Below, piece by piece: positions 11,246 through 20,245 of a stretch of DNA of 24,029 nt; the stretch's first letter is position 1, and each line of letters begins with the position of its first letter. The translations under genes were made by a program, and so were the position numbers. Source of the stretch: Tubiluchus corallicola (lineage: Eukaryota > Priapulida > Priapulimorpha > Priapulimorphida > Tubiluchidae); NCBI GenBank assembly GCA_030141605.1, contig JAQGDQ010000155.1, positions 457,501-481,529 on the forward strand, given 5' to 3'. The notes beneath the pieces were generated by a model, which worked only from the letters and a program-made list of their open reading frames with translations, was not told the DNA's origin and ran no database searches.

Positions 11246-11891
11246 ACTAGGGAGGATTATTTAGAAAAAAGTTTTGTTTGCTGTAAATTCTAGAATGAAG
11301 CCCAATGCTGGACTCAAGGAAGCCAGTTTGATATTCACAAGCACGCTGGCAAAGCAAGCAAAGAGGGGCTACTATATACGAATTGAGCAGTGAAACTAAA
11401 CCGAAAACATATGGGCTTCGTTTCCTCGAAAAATGTAACATTTAGCGCGGCGACTGACGGTTGTTGCTCGATTCTGTTACAGAGCACTCAGGGCGGCAAC
11501 TAGAGGGTACTGCAGTAGCCCTAACCAGACTGCTACGTGCTTATCTGTATACCCACTCACCTTGCATTGAAATCTTGAAGTAACTGGTCAATAAAATATG
11601 TGTAACAAACCACTAAGCGCCAACTAATTTTGAAAACTTTGATAGAAAACACGTAAGAAATTTGTTCATTTTCTCTTCTTTTCTAGTCGAGAAGAAAGAT
11701 GTAGCAGCTACCAGATGATGGCTTCTTTAGATGCTAGCAGGCCAAAAATAACAAAGAAATTTGGCCAGCTCAGCGCACAGGTTGAGAAAATGGGCAATTA
11801 TTTACTGCAGTGCTGTAAAAGATTACACCTTTGAAGCCTTTTATTTTTTCCAAGTGGAGTCTATCCGCCATCCTTGTCTTGGTGATTGTGT

Positions 11892-12246
11892 GAAACAATC
11901 TGTTCTACTGGACCACGAAAATGCAGTGCTTAGATAAGAAAAGATAAGAACTTATTATGTCTGAAACAATCTGTCCTACTGGACCACAAAAATGCCGTGC
12001 TTAGATAAGAAAAGATGAGAACTTATTGTGTCTGAAACAATCTGTCCTACTGAACCACAAAAATGCAGTGCTTAGATAAGAAAAGATAACAATTTATTAT
12101 GCGTGAAGCAATCTGTCCTACTGGACCACGAAAATGCAGTGCTTAGATAAGGAAAGATAAGAATTTATTATGCGTGAAGCAATCTGTCCTACTGGACCAC
12201 CACAATGCAGTGCTTAGATACGGAAAGATAAGAACTTATTATGCCT
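11892..12246. repeat. 71-bp minisatellite, 5 units
   Basis: Units begin GAAACAATCTGTCCTACTGG (or GAAGCAATCTG...) at 11892, 11963, 12034, 12105 and 12176, an exact 71-bp period. Each contains ATGCAGTGCTTAGATAAG, with one or a few substitutions in some copies. Just beyond the array (12286-12314) lies an inverted piece of the unit (TTATCTTATCTAAGCACTGC). Confidence 0.95.
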
Positions 12247-12285
12247 TTCGGTAATCATTTATCTCAATTACCAAAAGCCACAATA

Positions 12286-12314
12286 CATTCTTACGTTATC
12301 TTATCTAAGCACTG
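12286..12314. repeat. Inverted partial copy of the 71-bp unit
   Basis: CTTATCTAAGCACTGC is the exact reverse complement of GCAGTGCTTAGATAAG in the array units, with the neighbouring bases also largely matching. Together with the last unit it could form a stem about 50-80 nt apart. A second small stem, GGTAAT with ATTACC, lies between them at about 12250-12272. Confidence 0.7.
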
Positions 12315-12435
12315 CTTATAAATTAGATCAATCAAAATCAACCAGAAATCAAATTTTATAATAGATCTGTACGTCCACAACAGATTTTATGCAAAAACTC
12401 TTGCTCGTTTCTTAATGATAATTAACTTTTAGGTG

Positions 12436-12617
12436 TTATACCTTGTCTGTCCGTTCAAAAGCTCGTAGGAGCGTATCATCGTTGGATATTCTGTCAGGCC
12501 ATTTAATATCTAACAATTTTCTATAGATACGTCTTTGAAAAGTGTCGATTCCCTTCTTCTTCCTCAACATTGTATAAAAAAACAGGTTCAACTAAAGTTG
12601 AAAGGATCAGGCTTTGG
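12436..12617 (-). pseudogene. LINE fragment, post-RT region (RTE-like)
   Basis: Minus strand, two frames joined by a frameshift near 12560. The first reads LSTLVEPVFLYNVE, like the LV.pv.lYg.E..t segment after the LINE palm/thumb. The second reads GIDTFQRRIYRKLLDIKWP followed by DRISND, the well-known F-Q-R-R...L-R-K-I-L-x-I-x-W-x-D-x-I-S-N block of RTE/craniate-type LINEs, to a TAA at 12436-12438. It is cut off on its 5' side close to the start of module copy B (12627). No catalytic residues remain. Confidence 0.75.
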
Positions 12618-12626
12618 TTTCAAGAG

Positions 12627-12950
12627 AATGGTTGAACCCTAGAGGTCAACCTGGATGACCAGTTAGAGAAATACTAAGTAGTGTACGAGTAGCGAGTTCT
12701 GTATGCTAATTTAATTTGAGCCAAAACTTCATATTTTTATTGTTCTCTAGCAATCCTATTGCGCCATTTTACATTTAAGCATATCCACGTATGCAATACG
12801 GGCTTCCTTACCAACAGTTTCTACTGTCATTGTATTAACACACGTTTATATATCTATACCTATTTGCTCTACCAAATACCTGCAAATGCCAGTAGAGTGA
12901 GAAACAATGCACATTTCCAGCTAGAAGAAAGACTTTACTTCATACACCTT
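12627..12950. repeat. Duplicated module, copy B, unique part
   Basis: Direct copy of 10581-10907, 2,046 bp downstream, starting at AATGGTTGAACCCTAGAGGTC. Small differences include ATTGG/ACCTGG near the start and a deletion of a few bases near 12826. An ORF at 12759-12956 is not preserved in copy A and is not considered a gene. Confidence 0.9.
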
Positions 12951-13398
12951 TACTGAGAAAGGTATTTTCTATTCTGTTATTGCTGAAGCCAATTTTTATC
13001 TTACTGTAGTTGAGAAAGGTATATTCTATTCTATTAGTGTTGAAGACTATTTTTATTCTACTGTAGCTGAGAAAGGTATATTCTATTCTATTATTGCTGA
13101 AGACTATTTTTATTTTACTGTAACTAACAAAGGTATATTCCATTCTATTATTGTTGAACACTATTTTCATTTTACTGTAGCTGAGATAGGTATATTCTAT
13201 TCTATTATTGTTGAAGACTATTTTTATTTTTCTGTAGCTAAGAAAAGTATATTCCAGTCTATTATTGTTGAAGACTATTTTTATTTTACTGTAACTGAGA
13301 AAGGTATATTCTATTCTATACTATTTTTATGTTGCTGTAGCTGAGAAGAGTATTTCCAATTTTATTATTGCTGAAGCCTATTTTTAGCTTACTGCAGC
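12951..13398. repeat. 57-bp minisatellite B, about 8 units
   Basis: The same unit family as 10908-11245. The landmark recurs at 12981, 13038, 13095, 13152, 13209 and 13266 (exactly 57 bp apart), then at 13369 after a stretch with a net 11-bp deletion near 13319. Units after the first have diverged from array A (TGTTGAAGACTATTTTTAT type), so the arrays evolved separately after duplication, while the module's unique part stayed similar. Confidence 0.95.
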
Positions 13399-14013
13399 TG
13401 TGACAACTATATGTACCTTGTAAGAAAATGAAGGACCATATATGCACGGCTCATGCGTCCTTCTCAAGAATATGTTGCCAAAAGTATGATATGCACAACT
13501 TTAGATTAAACTTTTAAGCTAACTCCACTCAAAATAAAGTTTAAATAAATATATATATAAGTGACGCCAAATTCGATGAAGTTCTATACAAATTCTATTC
13601 TTCCAAATGGGCTAACAACAACCATCCCCTGCCACGCTAATATTTGAAATGTCAGAAAAGGTGATCAGAAGGTTTTGGCTAATCAACTTTGTCTTTTCGC
13701 TTTCTATATAGTTTGAGGAGCTTTTAGCAGGTTTTTATCATGGTTACTTATATAATTTTTCCTAAAATCATCACCAATATCACTGAAACGGAATTTTTAG
13801 TAAAGCACTACCTTTACTGCGTTTTACTAAAAATCCTAATGATGTATGCTCATTTGTTGCTGATCAAGTAGTTATGGCAACAAAGCCCGAAGTGCCTTAA
13901 AGGAGTAAAACTGAAATGTTTTATGTCTGATGTCAAAAAGTTGATGTCTTCTTTATCTAAAGCACCATTATGTAATGCTCGAATAGTATAGAATAGAATT
14001 GAAATTCACTCAC
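13399..14013. other. Non-coding AT-rich stretch with a hairpin
   Basis: No gene recognised. A near-perfect inverted repeat at 13792-13833 pairs ATTTTTAGTAAA with TTTACTAAAAAT around a loop of about 17 nt; an alternative inner pairing AGTAAAG/CCTTTACT is possible. If the exon at 14014-14101 is real, this interval is its downstream intron on the minus strand. Confidence 0.5.
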
Positions 14014-14101
14014 CTCGTAGAAATAATCGCTTCCAAATTCTTTGGTGAAAAGAATGCAGACAGGATTCACTGCGCGGCTACCTGATATGTTCTTCAAGTT
14101 G
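14014..14101 (-). CDS. Candidate internal exon (88 bp), gene not recognised
   Basis: On the minus strand a polypyrimidine stretch ending TTGTTTCTTACAG precedes the segment, and GAG|GTGAGTG, a near-consensus 5' splice site, ends it. Only one of three frames is open between the two sites; the other two stop within the first 25 bp. The open frame starts after one base, reads NLKNISGSRAVNPV then CILFTKEFGSDYFYE, and ends on a complete codon. The segment is also richer in GC (about 44%) than the flanking DNA. I do not recognise the protein family. Neighbouring exons are not visible in the window, consistent with long introns. Proper acceptor, donor and a single open phase are the evidence; chance remains possible for one short exon. 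Confidence 0.5.
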
Positions 14102-14194
14102 CTGTAAGAAACAACAAGTCTTTTAACAAAAAAATTACCAGACCATAAAAACATTAAATATGCATGTTTATCAACAGACTTCTCAACTTCTGGG

Positions 14195-14546
14195 TACTCT
14201 GTAGGACTTATAACAATAGAAACCTGGTTGTCGTGAAACGAGTCCTAAAAAACTTTAAAAAACTAAAGAAACCCTGATATTTACTCTGTAGAAGACATAA
14301 CAATAGAAATTTGGTTGTCATGGAACGAGTCATCAGAAAACTTTAAAAAGCAAAAGAAATGACTACTGATTACTCTGTAGAACTCAATCAAAAGAAATTT
14401 GGTAGTCGTGGAACGAGTCATCAGAAAACTTGAAAAAGTTAAAGAAACCACTGCTGGTTACTCTGTAGAACTCAAACAATAGAAATTAGGTTGCCGTGGA
14501 ACGAGTCCTAAGAAAACTTTAAAAAGCTAAAGAATTCATAAGCTCA
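14195..14546. repeat. 88-bp tandem repeat, 4 units
   Basis: Units start TACTCTGTAG at 14195, 14282, 14371 and 14459 (periods 87, 89, 88). Each contains ACAATAGAAATTTGGTTGTC-like, GGAACGAGTC and ACTTTAAAAAGC blocks. Divergence among units is moderate, with small indels. Non-coding: the period varies and stops are frequent. Confidence 0.92.
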
Positions 14547-14945
14547 ACAAAATCAATCCTAAGTCATCGAAATTTTGCTTAATGACATATCAAAACTGGA
14601 TGTTTTAACATCGTGCTCAATTTCTATTCGAAATATGCATCCTGATGGAAGCCATTACTGCTTCTAAAACAACAATTTAAACATAGTACAGTACGGTAAT
14701 ACGAATAACATCACTATGATAGCCATCGTGAACCGTGTCTCTTTTAAGTTTCTGTATAACTTGTCTGGTGTCTCCAATATAAAAGTATATTTTGTCCCAA
14801 TACTGCGATATCTATGCATGTACATATGCTGAGCAGTGTTATGGCATACATTATTGCCACGTGTGTGTTTTTTCATTCCTCTAGGACAGGTAACTGTCCT
14901 GACCTGGAGATATGTACATCATGATTGATTTCACTGGTCATCTAA
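14547..14945. other. Non-coding stretch, nothing firm
   Basis: A 70-codon minus-strand frame (14664-14876) has no recognisable motif or exon boundary. A small perfect hairpin AGGACAG-GTAA-CTGTCCT lies at 14883-14900. No other feature recognised. Confidence 0.5.
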
Positions 14946-14948
14946 AAG

Positions 14949-15045
14949 AAGTTTATCTGATAGGATGTCAAGGTCACTGAGCAGTAGGCAAGTCTTGCAT
15001 AAGTTTATCAGATAGAAGGTCAAGGTCACTGAGCAGTAAACAAAG
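14949..15045 (+). promoter_or_regulatory. 52-bp duplication with two TCAAGGTCA nuclear-receptor half-sites
   Basis: AAGTTTATC[T/A]GATAG...GTCAAGGTCACTGAGCAGTA occurs at 14949 and again at 15001. Both copies hold a perfect TCAAGGTCA (14968-14976 and 15020-15028), the extended monomer site for ERR/SF-1-type nuclear receptors. The duplication is seen directly; receptor binding is inference from the motif alone. Confidence 0.45.
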
Positions 15046-15099
15046 ATAGTTTAGCGAAGAGCAAAACAAAAAACATCATAAGCTATTAGAATTGTATTG

Positions 15100-15660
15100 G
15101 AAACATATGAACGTTTCCATGTGAGATGCCAGGTGTGTCACAGGATCGTGACGTCATCTGATCGCGTGATCATTTCAATTAGCAGCGCTAAATTTAATTA
15201 GACAGGCATAACGAAAAAACGCTGCTGCGGAAAACCTGAACTGGAGAAATCTATGAAAACGAAGCCATCAGGTGTGCAACCTGATTAATACGCCATCAGA
15301 CCACATAAACTTGGCTTCAGGGATTACATTCTTTCTTATGAACCGCAGATGTTCACATGGATAAATTTCCGAAGAAAGCCCACACAGTGCACTATCTCGT
15401 AAATTAGTATTTATTATTCCGATGCGAGTGTTTAAACAGCGTAATAAGCATCTGATTCGGTGCGTGATTTGGCATCTGATTAAAGCTGATGGATGACGGC
15501 TGCGCCCTAGGCGTAAAAACAGCCTCCTGTTTTATCTGTAATTTAAGCTCAGATTGCATCAAGTGTTCAAAGAGAGCTGGTGCTTTGGTCAAACATCGAG
15601 TGCGCTTATCACGGTTGGGGGGTTAATTATTTGTTATTGGCCAACAAAGTCATTGATTCC
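15100..15660. promoter_or_regulatory. GC-richer, motif-dense stretch; possible cis-regulatory element
   Basis: Less AT-rich than its neighbours and free of simple repeats. It contains TGACGTCA (15149-15156), TAATTAGA and GGTTAATTATTTG homeodomain-like words, a TATTTGTT forkhead-like word, ATTGG and AACAAAG near 15637-15650, and a repeated GCATCTGATT (about 15448 and 15472). A 62-codon minus-strand frame (15404-15592) has no splice-site pair or known motif. Enhancer or conserved non-coding element is only a guess. Confidence 0.25.
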
Positions 15661-16355
15661 CTTACTGGATATTTGTTGCCATGCTCTTAAAATTGTTTGA
15701 AGATGCTACTCGTTGAGTGATATCACTCAAAAAAGCAATAAACGGCGAGAGTTTCAAATGACATACGAAAAATGAAAAGCTTGAGCGTAAGACGAGTTCA
15801 ATTAAATGTTACTGAACAACTGAATTCGGTTTCAATTTCAAATTAAATTCCGTCTGAAATGCACTGAATGTCGTGGTTTTTCCAAACAATGGTGATTCAA
15901 ACACAACAAAATTCTCGGCAACAATCCACATGAAAATAAAGAGGTAGCTAATCACAACAAGATTTGTTAGTTAAAGAAGTCAGAATGCCTATTAAGTCTC
16001 AAAAAAGTCTTTATTTAACTTTAAGTCAACTTGATATAGGTAACATCTTTCAAGATCCTTATTACTTCAACTTAATATAGGTAACATCTTTCGAGAGCCT
16101 CATTACGTCAAGTTGACGTCACCTCGTGAAGTCCGTGAGGAACAAAAACTTCAGAGAAAAATAAATAATTTTTCAAGACTTAGTGAGTGACCATTTTGAC
16201 TTCTTTTACGGTTGAGACCATGGCAAGTCTCAGAAGAGCACTATCTTATTTTCAACGTTTGCTAGCATTATAATTATTCCGTAATTAATTTTATGTAACC
16301 TGATCAAAGGGGTAGTGGCTTCCCAAAATATCGTTAATACTAATAAACCTTGTGA
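15661..16355. other. Non-coding stretch with a 41-bp direct duplication
   Basis: No gene recognised. A two-unit tandem duplication, TCAACTT[G/A]ATATAGGTAACATCTTTC.., starts at 16026 and 16067 (41-bp period), and a third unit start (TCAAGTTGACGTCA) follows at 16108 and carries a perfect TGACGTCA (16114-16121). Confidence 0.6.
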
Positions 16356-16725
16356 TTATTTATTTATTTTTATTTCTTGATCTTCAAAGTGCAATACAGG
16401 AGTGACAAAGCAGTTAAAAGGTGAAATAAAATAATAAAGGACTACTACAAAAGCAGTAAAAATTAAAATAAAGTAATGATAATAATATAAATAGAAGATT
16501 ACGGTAAAAACACAAAGAACTAAAACAGTTGCTTACAAGTGTCTGTTAAAAAGTAAAAATTTGCTAGATTCAACATGACTTAGCCGTTTCTTACGTAATT
16601 TTCGGTTGTCAGCATTTACAGTTTGAGTATCATTCACATATGGTGGTAGTTTATTCCATAAACTTATAACTCTGTTGCTGAACAAATGTTTAAAGCAATT
16701 AAGTGAGCTTTTTTAACTTGTAATT
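16356..16725 (-). mobile_element. 5'-truncated LINE with AAAT-rich 3' tail
   Basis: On the minus strand the segment has the end of a LINE reading frame (stop at 16534-16536), about 155 bp of AT-rich 3' UTR, and a terminal AAATAAAAATAAATAAATAA-type tail (16356-16378). The 5' edge near 16715-16725 is not sharply defined and I did not find a target-site duplication. Confidence 0.65.
16534..16712 (-). pseudogene. LINE reverse-transcriptase C-terminal fragment
   Basis: 59 codons, open from a TAA at 16713-16715 to the stop at 16534-16536. The start reads KSSLNCFKHLFSNRVISLWN then KLPPYVND. FSNRVI..WN.LP is a conserved motif at the extreme C-terminus of many jockey/CR1-like RT proteins (usually F-x-x-R-V-x-x-x-W-N-x-L-P). 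No Met start or catalytic core. It differs in sequence from the other LINE pieces here, so it is another family. Confidence 0.75.
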
Positions 16726-17450
16726 ACTACTTCTTTAACTACCTCTTTAATCACTACTCGGCAATTTTTGAAAAATCCAACGTTACGATTTTGAAGAAAA
16801 AGAAATTCCAAAAATGTCATCTGTTTTAATGCAGATGTTTATGATGAATGAAAATGAGCGAAATGCTAAGAAATATAATTTTACATGGAAAGTTTTTTTG
16901 GGACCTAGTTTAACATTGTCTTTTCTTCCACTGATTTACGTTGTGGGTATATGACGTCATATAATGACATGGTCGGAGCAGTATTGCGGGAGATTTAAAA
17001 TAAAAACATACAAAAAATCCTTTCAATGCGAGTACGATATACGCATAAAATTGCAATAAAGTAATAATTTTTAACACGATTTTCTTGAAACCTACTTCAA
17101 GTACCCCTTTTCTTGTCCTTTAAACTACATTTGGGATGCTTACATTTGCTAACCACGAACCACGTGTGATGACTTGGTAATGATTATTAATAAAACGCGT
17201 TTCAGGCAAAAATCAGGCTGAAGTTGTTTACATAAGAACTTAACGTGTAAACAGTTATTGGCAAAAAGTGTGTTCAACTGTTCATGTGTTTATGAGTAGT
17301 GTTAGGAAATGTAAGTTGTTTATAAGATGTGTTCTACGGTGTTCAGGTCCACCCTGTAAACACCATTTACAACAAGCACAGTATTTTCCTTGGTTATTAG
17401 TGCATCATCCAAACTGGTTATTCCAGTACCCGTTATCAAAAAGCTGATAA
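16726..17450. other. Non-coding stretch with dispersed-repeat copy 2
   Basis: No gene recognised. A perfect TGACGTCA lies at 16952-16959. At 17075-17122, on the minus strand, is the partner of the repeat at 2521-2568. Confidence 0.55.
17075..17122 (-). repeat. Dispersed repeat, copy 2, begins TTAAAGG
   Basis: The reverse complement starts TTAAAGGACAAGAAAAGGGG and continues [T/C]AC[T/C]TGAAGTAGGTTTCA, matching 2521-2568 with about four differences. Similarity is lost after about 48 bp. Confidence 0.6.
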
Positions 17451-17452
17451 TG

Positions 17453-17565
<113 letters not shown>

Positions 17566-17917
17566 AATATTAGAAACTGATGATGACGATGATGATGTAA
17601 GTAATAGACGATGACAATGTTGATAAGAAGAAGAAAATGACTGCATTATTTCCAGTCAGCATTTGCATTCATATGTTACGAAACATTAAAACGAGTCTCA
17701 TACGCTTGTTGTCTGTCTTTCTAGTCCCTCTTGTCACTCTAAGTGATAATCGATGACAAATCCATAAGGAAGACATTAATAATTTGCTGCTGCTTCCTTG
17801 CCCTATTGGCTCTCGCGTAGAGGTGAACAAGCTTACAAGAGTCTGGAACTTTCCCTTGGGAAAAATAGTGAAACATTTTAACGTTTTAAATACGCAGAGA
17901 CAATAGAGTAAAATCTT

Positions 17918-18007
17918 GTTATAATAATAATGATGATGATGATGATGATAATAATAACGACGACGACGACAATGATGATGGCGGTAATGTTGATGATGGT
18001 GATGATC

Positions 18008-18052
<45 letters not shown>

Positions 18053-18053
18053 C
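17918..18053. repeat. Trinucleotide microsatellite (GAT/ATA/GAC)n
   Basis: ATA, GAT, ATA, GAC and GAT runs follow one another; the last pure GAT/ATG run spans about 18010-18052. Read on the minus strand it is the expanded 3' tail of the adjacent LINE. Minus-strand poly-Ile frames are artefacts. Confidence 0.95.
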
Positions 18054-18245
18054 AGATCTTTATTTTATACACGTACTTTTATATTCATTAATAATATAGC
18101 CCCTCTGTTAGCAGGAAAAGAATTCTACTTAAAATACACGGTTACATGTTTGCATATAGCAACTACAAAGCTAACGCAGTCTTAAATAACGTAATTTAAA
18201 TAAAAAATATATAAAAAAATAAATAGTAAAAACTGCCTTTCCAAT

Positions 18246-18350
18246 CTAACTTATAACGTCTTTAGTAATCAAATCTTTAACAACATTTACAAATGCATGA
18301 CAAAATTTTTTGTCTCGATAGCAGAATGTATCAGTTATATCAAAACTTAT
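18246..18350 (-). pseudogene. LINE ORF2 extreme C-terminus
   Basis: About 34 codons open to TAG at 18246-18248, ending YRDKKFCHAFVNVVKDLITK then DVIS. Aligns with the end of the fragment at 6903-7136 (SDKNLIMAFTNLIRDNFILS), sharing DK...AF.N...D. At its 5' side the frame runs straight into the 41-bp minisatellite. Confidence 0.55.
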
Positions 18351-18995
18351 ATTCTCAGTTCTTGCAGTAGGTCTGTTCTTATGGCATAGCTGTTCTCAGT
18401 TCTTGTTGTAGGTCTGTCCTTATGGCATAGCTATTCTCAGCTCTTGCAGTAGGTCTATTCTTATGGCATAGCTATTCTCAGTTCTTGTTGTAGGTCTGTT
18501 CCTATGGCATAGCTGTTCTCAGTTCTTGTTGTAGGTCTGTCCTTATGGCATAGCTATTCTCAGCTCTTGCAGTAGGTCTGTTCTGGTGGCATAGCTATTC
18601 TCAGTTCTTGCAGTAGGTCTGTTCTTATGACATAGCTATTCTCAGCTCTTGTAGTAGGTCTGTTCTTATGGCATAGCTATTCTCAATTCTTGTGGTAGGT
18701 CTGTTCCTATGGCATAGCTATTCTCAGCTCTTGCAGTAGGTCTGTCCTTATGGCATAGCTACTCTCAGTTCTTGTTGTAGGTCTGTTCTTATGGCATAGC
18801 TATTCTCAGTTCTTGTTGTAGGTCCGTTCTTATGGAATAGCTATGCTCAGTTCTTGCAGTAGGTCTGTTCCTATGGCATAGCTATTCTCAGTTCTTGTTG
18901 TAGGTCTGTTCTTATGGAATAGCTATGCTCAGTTCTTGCAGTAGGTCTGTTCCTATGGCACAGCTATTCTCAGTTCTTGTAAGTTTGTTCTTACT
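18349..18995. repeat. 41-bp minisatellite, 15.8 units, no indels
   Basis: Unit CTATTCTCAGTTCTTG + TTGTAGGTCTGTTCTTATGG + CATAG. Units start at 18349 and every 41 bp to 18964 with no indel over 15 units, only substitutions. Variants alternate in blocks (TTGTTGTAGG and TTGCAGTAGG types); units 12-13 and 14-15 are nearly identical pairs, as are 2-3 and 5-6, pointing to two-unit duplication steps. 41 is not a multiple of 3, so no protein is encoded. Confidence 0.97.
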
Positions 18996-19292
18996 GAGGG
19001 CATTTGAAGATAAAATACGTTGACGTTTGTATATCTGTCCTGTTAATCGTATTTTTTCATAAGACCACCGCGTAAGTAAAATCTCACGTTTAGAATAGAG
19101 TTTTAGATGAGTTTACTAAGGACAACCAGGATTTTGCTTTTCTAGAATTTGACGAACAAAAAACGTTGAGAAACCAACTGAAGTCACCTTCAAGACAAAA
19201 CGCTCTGACAGCTGCTGTTCCATAACGGTGGTCAAGGAGTCTAGCAGCTGTGCTCAAGGGAATTCTTGGATGTTTGTTTGGGTTGATCCCAA

Positions 19293-19300
19293 GAGAGAGG

Positions 19301-19345
<45 letters not shown>

Positions 19346-19366
19346 GAGAAAAGAACCAGAAAAAAA
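19293..19366. repeat. GA microsatellite outside left inverted-repeat arm
   Basis: Pure GA at about 19303-19342 followed by purine-rich sequence that merges with the outer edge of the left inverted-repeat arm. The Arg/Glu frame at 19228-19455 is an artefact. Confidence 0.9.
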
Positions 19367-20245
19367 GAGAGAGAGAGAAAACGAAGAGAGGGGAGGGAGA
19401 AGGGGTGAAGAAAGATAGAGAAAGAGAGAAAGAGACTGAGAGAGAGAGAAAGTGAACGAAAAAGAGATGGGAGAGAGAGAGAGAGATATAAAAAGATAGG
19501 TAGGGGAAGAGTGTTTATGTTAGAGAGAAAGATGTTATTGTTATTGTTGTAAATCTAATGTTTTCTCCTTTAGCAGAAATACATTACATTCTTTTATATT
19601 TGAATATATTGTATGCATAATAAAAGAATAAAAGATATATATCTGCAGATATTACACGTAATTACTTACATGGAACAGCGGGCATAAAAGTGTTTTTATG
19701 TGTGTTTACTAAGAAATATACTCAGTTTGTAAACATATTACATGTTACATTATATATATATATATATATATACACACCACTTAACAAGAAATGACTGCAA
19801 ATAAACATAATGAACTGTATTTGTATTTTATAAGCCAATGATTTAAATTGTACTACGTAAAGATTAAACTTGTTCAAACTATAAATTAAAATAATTAAAC
19901 TGCTAGAGTTATTAACATCACCTGGACACAAAATTATTTGTTCGCATGTTGAATTGCAATCAATCGATTATGTTTCATTTCATGACGAACCAATTCCCGC
20001 ATGATATCATATCAATGTACAAGATAAAACAATTCTCGATTCTTGTATACGTGTATATCACATTTATGTCCATGCTGGCTAGTTTCATCTGAGAATTTCT
20101 CTATTATTATATACATGCAGGTACAATCAAAGATTAAATGCTGTGGCGTTTAATTGTCATTATTACATTCACACGTTGTAGGAGAGAAAGAGAAAGAGAT
20201 AGGAGATAGAGAGAGAGGGGGGAGAAAGAGAGAGGGGGAGACAGA
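19367..20245 (+). repeat. Left arm of large inverted repeat, about 879 bp
   Basis: Reverse complement of 23157-24029. Reading base by base I find only two substitutions (an A/G at about 19395 and a G/A near 19534) plus length differences in three short repeats: the GA run at the outer edge, a GA run near 19473-19488 (8 versus 6 units) and a TA run near 19751-19770 (6 bp longer here). Both edges lie in GA/CT-rich sequence. The ORF inside it (19722-19931, minus) appears in both arms only because the arms are identical. Confidence 0.95.

Larger units (their letters stand above)
17918..18350 (-). mobile_element. 5'-truncated LINE with trinucleotide tail
   Basis: On the minus strand: a coding end (stop 18246-18248), a 3' UTR with a CCTGCTAACAGAGG block (near 18100-18113), then AATAAAGATCTGC and a long ATC/ATT-type trinucleotide tail (18053 down to about 17918, on the plus strand GATGATGAT and ATAATA). 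The element at 6896-7398 has the same layout: CCTGCAAAAAGAGG, AATAAAGATTT and an ATT tail. The tail here is much longer and has internal GAC variants. Confidence 0.7.

Noticed and set aside
11460-11530. GC-rich GGCGGCAACTAGAGGG segment as an RNA gene
   Set aside because: No tRNA-like cloverleaf or internal promoter boxes could be drawn.
11560-11585. Possible 23-bp micro-exon on the minus strand between ...TTGACCAG and GTGAGTGG
   Set aside because: The acceptor lacks a good polypyrimidine tract and a 23-bp exon has too little information to support.
14664-14876. 70-codon minus-strand frame
   Set aside because: No recognisable motif, no splice context, and length expected by chance.
19722-19931. 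69-codon frame present in both inverted-repeat arms as a conserved gene
   Set aside because: The arms are almost identical throughout, so preservation of the frame says nothing; the TA-repeat length difference changes the peptide and there is no known motif.
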